Positions 12,601-20,811 of a stretch of DNA of 20,862 nucleotides are shown piece by piece. The stretch spans positions 1-20,862 of the forward strand of contig CAXKVR010000228.1 of the NCBI GenBank assembly GCA_964058845.1, written 5' to 3'. Below the pieces are notes generated by a model. The model was not told the DNA's origin and ran no database searches. It saw nothing but the letters and a program-made list of their open reading frames with translations. The DNA is from Carex sylvatica. Lineage: Eukaryota; Streptophyta; Magnoliopsida; Poales; Cyperaceae. How positions within the stretch are numbered: the stretch's first letter is position 1; every line of letters begins with the position of its first letter. A program made the position numbers and the translations under genes.

Positions 12601-15600
12601 CCCCTACGGCCATGTTCACAGTTCCCAGACTGCCCCCTTTTACCTGCATCTCGCTTCTTAGGTGACTTAGAACAAGTCTGTTTCAGGTGACCTACCTCAC
12701 CACATATGTAACACCGTCGATACTCACCTCTGAACCCTGTGTTACTTGTGTGATCTGAGTTGGAGACCGCTAGTGCTGACTTCACCCCTGAAAGTCCTGC
12801 TGCCTTAGCCTGTAGCCTAATCCGGCTCTCCTCCTCAGTCAAGTACGTAGCTGGCCATTCGAGCCTCATGTCAATAGGTGGCAGCTCAACCTTATGCACC
12901 TTCGACTTGCTCTCAACAGAATCTTGGTACACGGCCAACGCTCGTCGCACCACGACAACCATCTCATCAGAGGTCAGCTTCGCGCAAGCCTTTGCAAACG
13001 CATTCTCAGTCTCCTCCTCTGACATTGATCCGACTCAGATCTATGCCTCACAGATCAATCCAAGTCCGAATCCTTCCTATTACTCTCTTAGACCCGATCT
13101 TACACTGTTAAGATCGAGATCCACATCATCTCCCTCTCTCTTCTTCTTCTTCTTCTTCTTGACCCGATCTTGATCTACCTCATCAAGATTCGAGTTCAAT
13201 CCTGATCAAACCGCGATCCAAACCCGCTTCTCGGGTATCGTGGGGTAGAGGCCCCCCACGCCGGCCAATCAACACAAAGAGGCTACCTTTGATGGCCGGC
13301 CGACTCTAGAAGAAGAGAAGACCGAGCGGCGAAAAAGATGAAGGAGCGGTTACTGTAGCAAACCGGCACTGTAGCGACCGGTACTGTAGCAACTAGAGTT
13401 AGGTTTAGGTTTTTAAGGCTCTGATACCATGTGGATTTTTTAGGAAAAATGAATTGTATTGATTCCTTTGTTCTTTTGAGCCTATATAGGTGTTACATTT
13501 TGCATTCCTAATCCTACTATTATTTATAATTCCTTTCTTACTAATATAACCCTATAACTTCTAATAATGCAATAAACATACATAAATCTCAACAGTAACA
13601 ATCTGTTCTTGTTTCCACTAAAAGTTTTTGTAAAAAGAATAATGAGTAAAATGAAGAGCACTTGTAAAGGTAACAAGATTATTCTAGCAGCAGCTACATG
13701 GAGTCCGGAACTAGCCGTTCCTTGTGAAGTGAGAAGCAATCAAATTTGAATTCAATTAGTTATGATGAATCGCTAGGTATGTCGTTACCTTTTTGCAACG
13801 GTAAATGAAACAAAATTCTGGAAATGAAACTTGAGCTTCCCATTTTCTGTTGATTTGGATCCATGTTTTGCATCCAAGCCCTTGCCTTTGTGAAGAATTA
13901 CGAAAATAGACTGGAATCCATGGGTCGAGCAGATCACTTGAATGTCCTCTATATCTTCCCAGAGAAAATAAAACTTTATTTTGTGCCCAAAGAGGCTGGA
14001 GTAGAATGCAATGATCCTTGGAGATAGGAAAAGACGACCCTAACATAAGAAGTGATGGAAACATTCACTCTTAGTTCTAAGAATGATACCATAAGATAAT
14101 TCAAGAGAACAAATTTTAATATGATCAATAGTGTGTTGGTTATTTCTTTTAGGAAAAAGAGGAACCTGAAGTGACATCTTACGCTTCAACTGGCAAGAGA
14201 AGTCATTAATAAGAAATTCTTCTGCTGGCAAATGAAATATCTTCTGGAACTCAGCATGAGCTTGAGCTGACCTCATATGTATCTTTATACAAATTAAGCA
14301 AAAGTCAGATAAATTTAGACTTTTTACAAGAACAACTTATTTAGGTAACACTTTTCACAGTTGGGATACATACATATACTTCGCAGATAAACTGAAAGAA
14401 ATCAAGTATTGCTCAATAATGCTTATCTGACCAAAGTAACATAGATCCTGGTTGATATCATAATACTGCAATAATACAAAAGACGTCTAATTTTAATACA
14501 TATTTACCTTATGGCCAACTTCTTTCTCCATTACTTTAAGGTACTCTGAGACAACTTCAGTCCCCTTTGAGTTATTCAGGAAAATTCTGAGGCGCAGCTT
14601 AGATTCGCAAGACTTGGCTAAGTTCCCTTGGAGTGGGACCCACACGTCTGCTAGATCAGACAAGTTTGACTTGACAAAGTTTATCTCGGCATAACCAAGA
14701 GAGGTAATTTCATCGAATGGACCGTCGAAATCATAAACATCTATTCTTAACACTGATGGCGGGTCCAACATGGCATCATATTCAAATATTTCTGGAAAGT
14801 TGGGGATATTTAAGCAAATTTTAGTTCAGTTAAACATGCTTACCAGTTGCAAATTAGTTGGTGTAGAATTGACCTACAAATTTGGAAAATGGTGAATATG
14901 ATCATACCATTCCATTGAGGTGCAAGGGTTTGAAACTTGATGGAACTGGTTTTCATCATGCCATTGCATGAGAAAACCACATATGGATCAGAAGATCCAG
15001 TTAAATCAACAGCTGCGAGTTTGTGTCCCTCTATTAGAGCGACAGTAAGCAGCCACCCATCTCCTTGTGCCTTCACTCCATGATCACCACCTAAGTGCAT
15101 TTGAAGAATAAGTACAAATGTTATAATATGTTATTAGCATGGTCTAAAGGATCTAATGCTTTTTTATTTTGCATTTGTCAATTGACATGACATTTAACAT
15201 CAGGCTGAAAGCATTTTCATGAGATTCCATGGTAAAAGGATACAGCATATCTGGATTGCTCAAAAACCTGCCAAAGTGACCTTAAGTCAAATCTGACCAA
15301 TTCTAATTTGCTTTTGGTAAGTTGATGACCTGGGATCTGTTATGACCTCAACTCCAACTCATCTAGTAACATGAGTGAGCTGAATCCAACTAGACCCAAA
15401 CCCGCACTGAACTAAACCCAAGCTGTCCCAAACAAGAGCTAAGATGCAAAACATCAATTCGACCAGTGTGATGTGACATCTCAACCTGCTTAATCTTGTC
15501 GGTTATTAATCTACATGTAGAATGGAAACACCAACTCTAAGATCTATACTGGTGAGATGATAGACTAACCTGAAACTTGAACATCTCTGATATGAGATCC

Positions 15601-18226
15601 AATTATGAAAATGTTCCAACCAGGACGACCTGAAACAACCTAAATTTTAATGACCTCAAACCTGAAAATGACCTAACCGAAATGACCCGAGATCAAACTC
15701 AAATCAAAGCCCACTCACTAGCTTACCACCTCCACTGCTAACTGCTAAACATTATTGGGGAAATACAGAAAAAGTGGTTGTTCAATACCTTGTTGTCGCC
15801 TTGCCTGAACAAAACGTCTGACCTTGTTAAGCACCTGTTGTCCCTGCAGAACCAGTAGCCCTCCTATAGCAATTTCACAAATGGAATCTGGCATATCCAA
15901 CCAACTAAACTCTAAACCCTGTCTCTCACTCTCCTTAATAACCATCAAATGTAAAAGCACAGATAACAGCACTAAAACATATGAAACCACTGTGAAATTG
16001 CCAAAATACATCATAACTAGCTTCCTGATGGATACTCGTTCGGCTTGTAGATCTGCTAGGAGTTGGTCCTTTTCTGTTCCTGGCTCTCTTAAGTCTGCTG
16101 GTTTGACTTTTTGTGATAACAAATCCGCAAACTTTGTATAGCTCTCCTTCAGGCCTTGCCTCGCACCACTCTCTATTCTCCCCTTCAATATGGTGCTTTG
16201 AATAAAATTTATCCTCCATGAAATAACCAGACAACTAGTTTTCTCTTGAGTTGGTAGGTCGGGACCTGATGTTATGCAAAATAACACTTCTGTTTTGAAA
16301 CAGCCACCTACTGCTGGCAGATCTGGCGTGCTAACACTTGACAGGATACAAAATGAATTGCCATCTGCTTTTAGATAATTTTGTTCATCCATTGCCTTGA
16401 CAGCTTTCACCATTGTACTTGGGGGCATTACGTAAGATACACCTCTTTTCAAGAATTGTCCCTCATTTTCGATTTTCCACATCTCTGCTTGAAAATTTGT
16501 CGTCTTTTGGATTTCAAATAACAATTGCAAAAAGTCCGAACCTGGTGAGAAAATAATTGAATTCAATTCACTGGGTGTAGCAATGTAATGTTGATCAAGA
16601 AGAACCCCACCTGGTAAATTTGACGGCATTTCAGCATTTTTGTTCCGTGATTCGAAAGATTTCAGCAATTCATCAAAGGATGGAGATGCATCTGTCAAGG
16701 GCACTGTCTCTGAAAATTCTGAATGTACATCAAGAAGTGTAGGCTCTTTAAAAGGCATTTTTGCTGGTCCAGCAAATGGGGTTCCAGAAAATGGTGTTCT
16801 AAGTGCTTCGGCAAGTGGAGTTTCAGGTATTGAAGGTATGTCGGGGACTTTTCCAGTAAATATGTTGCGAAGTTTACCAGCTAGTGTTGGTTCATCATTC
16901 AGCTTTTCATCAGCATTGTCAGTACTGCTGGTATTTTGACTTTGTTCTCTGCCTACTGTTTCATTAATTGTTTCCGAAACTGAATTGGAATCAAAATCTT
17001 GTTTTGATACTATTGATTCAATGTCGGAGATGGTACGAGAAAGTGATGAGGGTACTGTATCTGACTTTTTTGGTGTATCAGGCCTTGCTAATGGCTCTGA
17101 AATTGCGTGCCGTAGTTCCCCACGCTCCATCGAGACCATCACATGTATTTCTCCTGTTAGAAAATAGTATCAAATTTAATGTTGAAGAAAATAATTCATA
17201 AGCCCCAAAAAGCTAATATGAAACAGTTATATGGAGTAATTGAGTAAGCCAATGCGCATAGGTTGCTGTGTATGACTCTAAAAAGGTTTGTGGAGTTGAC
17301 ATTTATTTCCTCAAAAAATAAAGGTCAACTCCACAAATCTTTTAATTTAGGATAATGTAGAATTGTTCATTAAATTTTAAGAATAGCAAACAAGCCAATT
17401 AATAACTATATACCAAAATGTCTTTGGAAACAGGAATATTAAAAAAAATACTAAGATTGTTGCAATCACTAAAAATGGAAAACAGCAAGATCCTTCATGT
17501 GACGAAATTTTATTTTTGAAAAGATGTTACCAAACATTTTACATTAATATTCTTTTGAAAAACAATAACCAGAATAAGATATGACAAATGTAACAACAAT
17601 ACAGGAGTAACTAGAACCTCATACTAATTCAACTTCACTTGGTACATATTGACTAATTATTTTAGAAAGTCAACTATGGATTCACGAAACAGGAACAGGC
17701 AACAGCCCCAATTTGTTTCATCGTCACAGATAATCTCCAAATAGGATGAACTAAAAACATCTCTTTTGTAAAGCACATTCTCTTAATTTTTTTCTGCGCT
17801 TACTGATATCTGGAAAAAGCAGAAATATATACAAGAGAAATAAAGAACAAAATTTATAGAACATACAAAGATTACAGTACCGCATTCTTTGATCTTGGAC
17901 TTTTCGCTCTCGGGCTGGAGCTTGTACCACTGGGTACCAAATGAGAGATCCCCAGTATCCATTAAATCGGACAATGGAAACTTCACCTTCCCCAAGAAAT
18001 CCTTGCCAATCAGATCCTTATCATAGACGACTAACCGTAGCGCATCTCTAACATCTCTCACCTCAAAAGAGAACTTCTCGTCCCAAGTAGGATTCAAGCT
18101 CATATCTACCACTTTAGTTCTGAACTTCTGGTTCCCGAGCTGTAGCACTACAAAAGGGTCACTGAATCCATTTGAATCTTTTGCGAGGAGGTTTCGTGCC
18201 TCAATTATGTGAACTAACAACCTCAT
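6636..18226 (-). CDS. C2 and GRAM/VASt domain-containing membrane protein, nine exons, complete
   Basis: Coding exons, 5' to 3' on the minus strand: 18226-17881, 17153-15789, 15090-14908, 14791-14508, 14282-14166, 14039-13789, 8413-8245, 7698-7423, 6842-6636. They sum to 3198 bp (1065 residues plus stop). Every junction has GT..AG and phases agree. Order: C2 (about 1-110; acidic ligands D17, D23, D69, D71, D76 kept, so Ca2+ binding is plausible), low-complexity Ser/Thr linker, VASt (about 295-465), hydrophobic segments about 495-520 and 534-553, second C2 (about 580-695), GRAM (about 735-800, LPAEEFLINDFSCQLKRKM), second VASt (about 895-1055). This is the plan of Arabidopsis At1g03370-type proteins of about 1020 residues. 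The family suggests lipid or sterol binding at membrane contact sites; Ca2+-dependent membrane docking is inferred. The start has A at -3 and begins directly with the C2 fold. Intron 6 (5375 bp) is swollen by a copia element; without it, it would be about 580 bp. No coding lesion is visible. Confidence 0.93.
6970..7218. mobile_element. Decayed hAT element remnant in intron 8
   Basis: CAGGGGCGGATCCA at 6970-6983 followed by AGTGCCCCC is the terminal signature of a very common plant hAT (Tip100-like) group. The far side, CTTGCCCCACCCCCCGG near 7192-7208, reads inward as the expected G-rich subterminal stretch. The outermost inverted repeat is absent, and no 8-bp duplication matching CATATGTT (6962-6969) is found. 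It is therefore a right-truncated or eroded short copy within a 580-bp intron. It carries no coding sequence. Confidence 0.6.
8414..8804. other. Original intron 6 sequence, 3' side of the copia insertion
   Basis: This is AT-rich intron sequence between the copia element and the exon 7 acceptor (ATTCAG, read on the minus strand). With 13600-13788 it makes up the pre-insertion intron of about 580 bp. No gene or further mobile element is recognised here. Confidence 0.7.
8800..8804. repeat. Target-site duplication, left copy
   Basis: GTAAC directly precedes the left LTR and recurs at 13595-13599 directly after the right LTR. A perfect 5-bp duplication is the usual Ty1/copia integration footprint and shows both ends belong to one insertion. 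Confidence 0.93.
8805..8968 (-). repeat. 3' LTR of the copia element
   Basis: The 164-bp repeat starts TGTGG and ends CAACA on the plus strand, giving TG..CA on both strands. Against the right LTR I count three substitutions (near 8885, 8895 and 8915) and one missing T in the run near 8811. Confidence 0.95.
8969..8975 (-). promoter_or_regulatory. Polypurine tract of the copia element
   Basis: On the minus strand GGGAGAG lies directly between the Pol stop codon (TGA, 8976-8978) and the TGTTGAG start of the 3' LTR. This is the priming site for plus-strand DNA synthesis. The stop codon effectively abuts it, so the element has no 3' untranslated spacer. Confidence 0.85.
8976..13025 (-). CDS. Copia Gag-Pol polyprotein, Gag N-terminal region missing
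   Basis: The open frame has 1349 codons. A CCHC zinc knuckle (CYICGEVGHLKQTC) lies at about 105-118, followed by an RG-rich stretch. The protease motif DSGA is near 211. The integrase zinc-binding H..H..C..C region is near 350-395, and the catalytic core follows with D near 408, RSDNGTEY near 470 and the E of AERKNR near 507. Four tandem copies of an acidic DSARVEPEK-type unit occupy 677-716. The reverse transcriptase includes LDVKNAFLHGDL and YVDD near 1030. RNase H begins at CDSDWA near 1195 and includes VEYRAMA and WCDSKSA. All catalytic motifs are present. Only about 100 residues precede the zinc knuckle, versus roughly 200 or more in typical plant copia Gag, and no capsid-like region is recognised. 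An in-frame TGA lies four codons upstream of the start (13035-13037), so the frame cannot simply be extended. Confidence 0.92.
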   Translation of the reverse strand: MSEEETENAFAKACAKLTSDEMVVVVRRALAVYQDSVESKSKVHKVELPPIDMRLEWPATYLTEEESRIRLQAKAAGLSGVKSALAVSNSDHTSNTGFRGEYRRCYICGEVGHLKQTCSKSPKKRDAGKRGQSGNCEHGRRGQRGGRGGNWANLMVAKKEKQAIVGLSEEDLIMEIVRRRQKGASEGKSAVADTLALASIPTTRSSDWIVDSGASRHVTGAAREFSSYTHLAVLDSIQTADGTVQPVVGKVTVRCTDSVTLTNVLHAPSFSVNLVSISAIIREQKCIVTFDIPTMIFQEKGTGRILGTGTWHDGLWYMDRKGMDTALTSVVDRVGAGESGVSVEDELLLIHRRMGHSSFSLLERLFPSKYEKADKQKLVCDGCEFGKHTRSSYVSLGSRSSHAFDLVHSDVWGPCSTTSMNGYRFFVTFIDCYSRVTWLYLMKNKSDVLACFKDFHKAVQTQFGAVVKALRSDNGTEYTNKAFEEYLSVHGIHHQTTCPYTPAQNGVAERKNRHLLEVARCMMISMNVPKYLWGQAVQTAAQLINRMSSRVLDWQTPCVMLKGDNGGILPPKVFGCVCFVKDNRPTVGKLDPRAVKCIFVGYSGTQKGYVCWSPIERRLFVSMDVTFRELQPYYFSETTSPFEDSLDTGGMRREGGSSSDSERRMVSVGGIPCPLMDSARVEPEKEDSARVEPEKKDSARVEPQREDSAVGEPEVERNRSEGGRTQAQGESRYREVYVRRNKQSEGAVPTVSLVPSPLSLLTPTRETLTPSTSDSEYTGAMIPLSTPPTPLSVRRTSRENAGIPPDRYGFPHEIAQFVSYSQISPVHRAFIASLDTISIPKCWQVAKGDPKWKTAMLEEFSALCKNKTWEFVSLPPGKKAVGCKWVFTVKQNPEGLVERYKARLVAKGYSQTYGIDYDETFAPVAKMSTVRTLVSMAVNEGWQLHQLDVKNAFLHGDLLEEVYMEVPSGFGTNQTVGKVCRLKKSLYGLKQSPRAWFDRFMKAMVGMGYQQINADHTVFSRQHCGHITMLAVYVDDMIITGDDEGEIAQLKAKLGKEFEVKDLGQLRYFLGIEVAREAEGIVLSQRKYVLDLLTETGMLGCRPAVSPIDVKTKISAEAGEEVDRERYQRLVGRLIYLTHTRPDISFAVSVVSRYMHDPRKGHMDAVYHILRYLKSAPGKCLFFMKNGHMNIEGYCDSDWASCQDDRRSTAGYCMFVGGNLVSWKSKKQPVVARSTTEVEYRAMALGVAEMVWLKRLLEELKVNHRAQMKLWCDSKSAISIANNPVQHDRTKHVEIDRFFIKEKLESGLLELSHVATGDQVADCLTKGFSSIDLEKFCDKMGLMDIFCPS
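10878..10997 (-). repeat. Four 30-bp tandem units in the integrase-RT linker
   Basis: Units at 10968-10997, 10938-10967, 10908-10937 and 10878-10907 encode DSARVEPEKE, DSARVEPEKK, DSARVEPQRE and DSAVGEPEVE. The frame is kept. The unit nearest the C-terminus is the most diverged. The position is the variable, disordered linker between integrase and reverse transcriptase, so extra copies are likely tolerated. Confidence 0.9.
13141..13160. repeat. (TTC)n microsatellite in the copia leader
   Basis: Uninterrupted TTC repeats (GAA on the element's strand) lie in the untranslated leader about 115 bp upstream of the Gag-Pol start. Confidence 0.85.
13347..13390 (-). repeat. Three spaced ACTGTAGC motifs in the copia leader
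   Basis: CGGTTACTGTAGC (13347-13359), CCGGCACTGTAGC (13363-13375) and CCGGTACTGTAGC (13378-13390) recur at roughly 15-16 bp intervals, about 40 bp inside the 5' LTR. This is where packaging or dimerisation signals often lie in retroelements. The function is inferred. Confidence 0.6.
13417..13429 (-). promoter_or_regulatory. Primer-binding site (initiator Met tRNA)
   Basis: On the minus strand TGGTATCAGAGCC follows the LTR end ATCCACA directly (first T shared or adjacent at 13429). It is complementary to the 3' end of plant initiator methionine tRNA, the primer used by most plant copia elements. It fixes the right LTR as the 5' LTR. Confidence 0.93.
13430..13594 (-). repeat. 5' LTR of the copia element
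   Basis: The 165-bp repeat begins TGTTGAG and ends TCCACA on the element's strand. A palindromic CTATATAG containing TATATA at 13483-13488 is the likely TATA box, which would place transcription start about 25-30 bp further in. It points the same way as the host gene, so it could start transcripts running toward host exon 7. Confidence 0.93.
13595..13599. repeat. Target-site duplication, right copy
   Basis: GTAAC directly follows the right LTR and matches 8800-8804 exactly. Confidence 0.93.
15091..15788. other. Intron 2 of the C2-GRAM gene
   Basis: This 698-bp intron holds no gene. From about 15340 to 15700 it repeats short phrases such as CCTGAAA, ATGACC and AACCTGA in degenerate form. The texture resembles a decayed repeat-rich miniature element, but no inverted ends or target duplication can be assigned. 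Confidence 0.5.
17281..17343. repeat. Long hairpin in intron 1 of the C2-GRAM gene
   Basis: Arms at 17281-17307 and 17317-17343 are 27 nt each and pair at 25 positions, around a 9-nt loop. The core TTTGTGGAGTTGAC is uninterrupted. No coding sequence lies nearby. It could be a very short MITE remnant, or a stem-loop within the pre-mRNA. The loop is shorter than in most plant miRNA precursors, so I do not call a miRNA. Confidence 0.8.
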
Positions 18227-19245
18227 TTTGATTGAGAATGAGAGGGGAGAAAATGAGAGTTGTTTCTTAAAATGGTTTCAAGATATCAGCCGGGTCAACA
18301 GTATGTGGAAGGGATGAGGTTAGAATAAGAGAAAATGGGTTGGGGGAGGAGGTCAAAGGCGCGCGAGGTCTTGTACTATGCAAATATGGAGAAAGAATTG
18401 ATGAATTGAATAATGACTAATTAAATCTTAAAACTGCTTTACATATCTAGATGCTGGATAGAAGACTAGAAGTTCCCGTTGGATGGTTGACTTTGAATTG
18501 GTATGATTTAAACGTGCAAGCTTATTAAAGTTCTTTTAGAAAAGACGATCGAGAATACTGATGCAAGATTTGATGTCGTTTTGGTCCTTCTATGAAGATG
18601 AGTTTTTCTTCAAATTGATTAAATGACCTTCAGCTTCGTATGAAATTTAGTTATATATATATAAGATTAGAAAATTAACAAAAATGAGTGTTATCTTGTG
18701 CTAGATTTATAAGAGTCTAATTTTGTTTATTATTTTTTATCTCATGTTCTGCATCCTACACATATATACTTAACAAATAATTGTTCATATAATAATTCTT
18801 AGGAGTTTGGTGGATGTCACTAGAACAATGTACGAATAATATCTGGGTAATCTAAAATGGGCATCTGATGCCTTGTTTTCAAAAAAATAAGAATAATTCT
18901 TACGTGTATATCTAGTAATGACAAGTGTCTATCATTTTTCAAAAAAACTTTATTAAATAACTAAATATAAAAGAAACTTCCAGTTTTTTTAATTTATTTT
19001 TAATGATAAATTTCGCTGAAGAACACTAAGTTCTAAATTTTGTTATTTGTCACAAATTGATCGCTAAAGTTTGATTTATATTTTTCTAATTATTAAATTT
19101 TGTCATTTGTTTCAATCAAATCATTTTATATCTTTATGTCCAAAATTTTAATTAAATATTTTCATTCCGTTCAAAATTACTATGTATAGATGCCAGTATT
19201 ACTGACCACGCTCAGAAAGGGATAGAAGAAGAAAATCTCTCTCAG
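18227..19245. other. Upstream region of the C2-GRAM gene
   Basis: This intergenic stretch has no recognised gene. On the minus strand a TATATATATATA run at about 18653-18664 is a possible TATA box, some 430 bp upstream of the start codon; this is uncertain. A TTGAC (W-box core) lies near 18487. At 19031-19071 and 19091-19130 a diverged direct repeat (about 60-bp period) carries TAAATTTTGT(T/C)ATTTGT, a phrase seen in many plant non-autonomous DNA transposons. No ends could be defined. Confidence 0.5.
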
Positions 19246-19380
19246 GCCCTATTCGGTCTACTGAGGGAAATGAGTATAGAACTGAATTTCACTGTTCACG
19301 TGAAAAAGAAAAAATTCAATCTCAGTGAATTTTTTTTTCTCATGTAAACAGTAACATCTTGGTTTACGTCAAACAGGCAC
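19246..19380. mobile_element. MITE-like hairpin element between the two genes
   Basis: The block starts GGCCCTATTCGGTCTAC and ends TTTACGTCAAACAGGCA, ends reminiscent of plant MITEs with GGCCTGTTTGG-type termini. Inside, 19291-19317 and 19327-19352 form an imperfect inverted repeat (ACTGTTCACGTGAAAAAG against CTCATGTAAACAGT). CTCA flanks both sides. The terminal repeats match only in part, so superfamily and exact borders are uncertain. Confidence 0.5.
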
Positions 19381-19705
19381 TCAATGTTCTTGCTTTTATC
19401 GTTTTGTTATTATATGAACATTTATTTCTGAGTGTGGTCATCGGTACTGGCATGCACCAAAGGTCGTGAAAAAAAAAATTACTAAAATTTACTATCTTTT
19501 TGAATACCAAGAAGAGTTTTATGTTAACTTCTGCACACAGCATTCATTTCTCTTGGTATCCGTCCTTTCTAAATTTACAACACTAGCTTGAGTTGTACTG
19601 ACATTCCAAAAAAATATGACATCAAAAGGAAACAAAGAAAAAAAAAATTCAGTATAAATACTGGTACATCTTGTAGCTTATATGATAAAATGGACTCCAA
19701 GCGAT
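19381..19705. other. 3' flank of FPS
   Basis: This AT-rich stretch lies downstream of the FPS stop codon and should contain its 3' UTR. AATAAA on the minus strand occurs near 19423-19428, about 280 bp past the stop, as one possible polyadenylation signal. Nothing else is recognised. Confidence 0.4.
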
Positions 19706-20801
19706 TTATCTCTTTCTTCTGTAAATTTTTCTCAAGAAGGATTTCAAAACCTCCTGCACTGCTGGATTTGGTAGAGCTTCTATTGAAGACAGGAGATCCA
19801 TATAACTTGAGAGCTCATACTCAAAAAATACATTCTTGAAAGGAAGAAAATAAGAACAAATTTAGAAGAAAAAAAATGTATATTTTAATATTTAGGAAGC
19901 AACTGTATTCGTGGTCTTTTGCAGAATCATCTCATAGGGATCAGAAAAAGTAAATATAAGAGAAACTTGGTGCATAAAGACAATTACAATAACTGCTTTA
20001 TTTTGTACAAGTGACTATTGTACTGGAATGGGTGTCTGCAGTTTCTCCAACAATTATTGGTGCAGTTTCTGTAAAACAAATCCATATAAGTATGTGCAAT
20101 CATCTTGGAAAGGAAATAAAATCCAAATCAAGGATTTTCAACCAGTACAGCCATGTACTAATGGTAGGGGGAAACAAGCTGTAACTCATGTACCAAGGCA
20201 AAAATACTGACTTATATACAGTGCTATCATACCTCAAGATCAAGTTCTATGTACACATTCTTCACTTGTGTTATGTACTCTGGGTCAGCCTTTCCATAGT
20301 TGTCCTGATAGGTTAAATATTAATGAATGCATTTTTAATTTTAAATATTTATCTTTTATTGGTCAGGTGAAAGGGAGGCTTACATATAGTATTTTCAACT
20401 GATCATCATTAGCATGTTCAAGGGCTTGTACAATTAGCCAGGTGCATTTATGATCTTCTATATCTGTACCAATCTGTGAATAGATGTTCATTAAGTTACA
20501 GCATACCAATTTATTAAGTTTCAAAATTTTGAACTTTCACATCTAGGTACATAGAGATGACAATACCTTACCAGTCACTTCAGGATCACCAAAGCAATCC
20601 AGAAAATCATCCTATAAAGCAGCACTTTTTAATCAAATCAACAACTGAATCAAAGATAGAATTTCCAATGCACACAAGAATTGCAACTAAGAGAAAACAA
20701 AGTACCTGTATTTGAAAGAATATACCCATTTCTATAAGTATGTTTTTTACATCAGTAAAATTCTCAAGTTTTTCTCCATGTAAGAGCAAAGCACAAGCAA
20801 T
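19706..20801 (-). CDS. FPS: Farnesyl diphosphate synthase, last five exons (5' end outside window)
   Basis: Exons on the minus strand: 20801-20706, 20611-20567, 20473-20384, 20304-20233, 19834-19706. All are phase 0 with GT..AG junctions and encode 142 residues plus the TAA stop. FPS condenses isopentenyl diphosphate with dimethylallyl and then geranyl diphosphate to give C15 farnesyl diphosphate, precursor of sterols, sesquiterpenes and prenyl groups. The exons cover the C-terminal 40% of a usual 340-350 residue enzyme. The second Asp-rich motif DDFLD is present, starting right after an intron. GKIGTDIEDHKC keeps the two lysines and the aspartate associated with diphosphate and Mg2+ binding. 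The C-terminus reads KIYRRKR where plant enzymes usually end KIYKRQK, and DDFLD replaces the commoner DDYLD. These look like paralogue-level differences, not damage. The first Asp-rich motif and start lie beyond 20862. Confidence 0.93.
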
Positions 20802-20811
20802 CTGGTATCAT

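Larger units (their letters stand above)
8805..13594 (-). mobile_element. Structurally complete Ty1/copia LTR retrotransposon, Ivana/Oryco-like
   Basis: The 4790-bp element has LTRs at 8805-8968 and 13430-13594, GTAAC duplications, a primer site beside the right LTR and a purine tract beside the left. It therefore reads right to left, in the same direction as the host gene. The Pol order (protease, integrase, reverse transcriptase, RNase H) is that of Ty1/copia. Short LTRs, compact size and the RT signature LHGDLLEEVYMEVPSGFG suggest the Ivana/Oryco group, a tentative lineage call. The two LTRs differ by three substitutions and one T-run indel, so the insertion is young. The long Pol frame is open throughout. 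The canonical Gag N-terminal region appears to be missing, so the copy may depend on helper Gag proteins. Confidence 0.95.

Noticed and set aside
12760..13173. Plus-strand open frame of 137 codons
   Set aside because: It is antisense to copia Gag and its leader, ends in a TTC-repeat poly-Phe tail, and shows no family.
15745..15788. Read-through C-terminus after exon 2 (IEQPLFLYFPNNV)
   Set aside because: A GTATTG donor at 15788-15783 and the exon 3 acceptor at 15091 restore the family sequence RRQQG-GDHGVKAQ.
17281..17343. miRNA precursor call
   Set aside because: The loop is only 9 nt and the stem 27 bp, short for a plant precursor, and no small-RNA evidence is available. Kept as a hairpin only.
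17786..17812. Possible small exon after exon 1 (reads ISVSAEKN then stop)
   Set aside because: It would end the protein early. Joining exon 1 directly to 17153 gives KECG-EIHVMVS, which matches the family and keeps phase.
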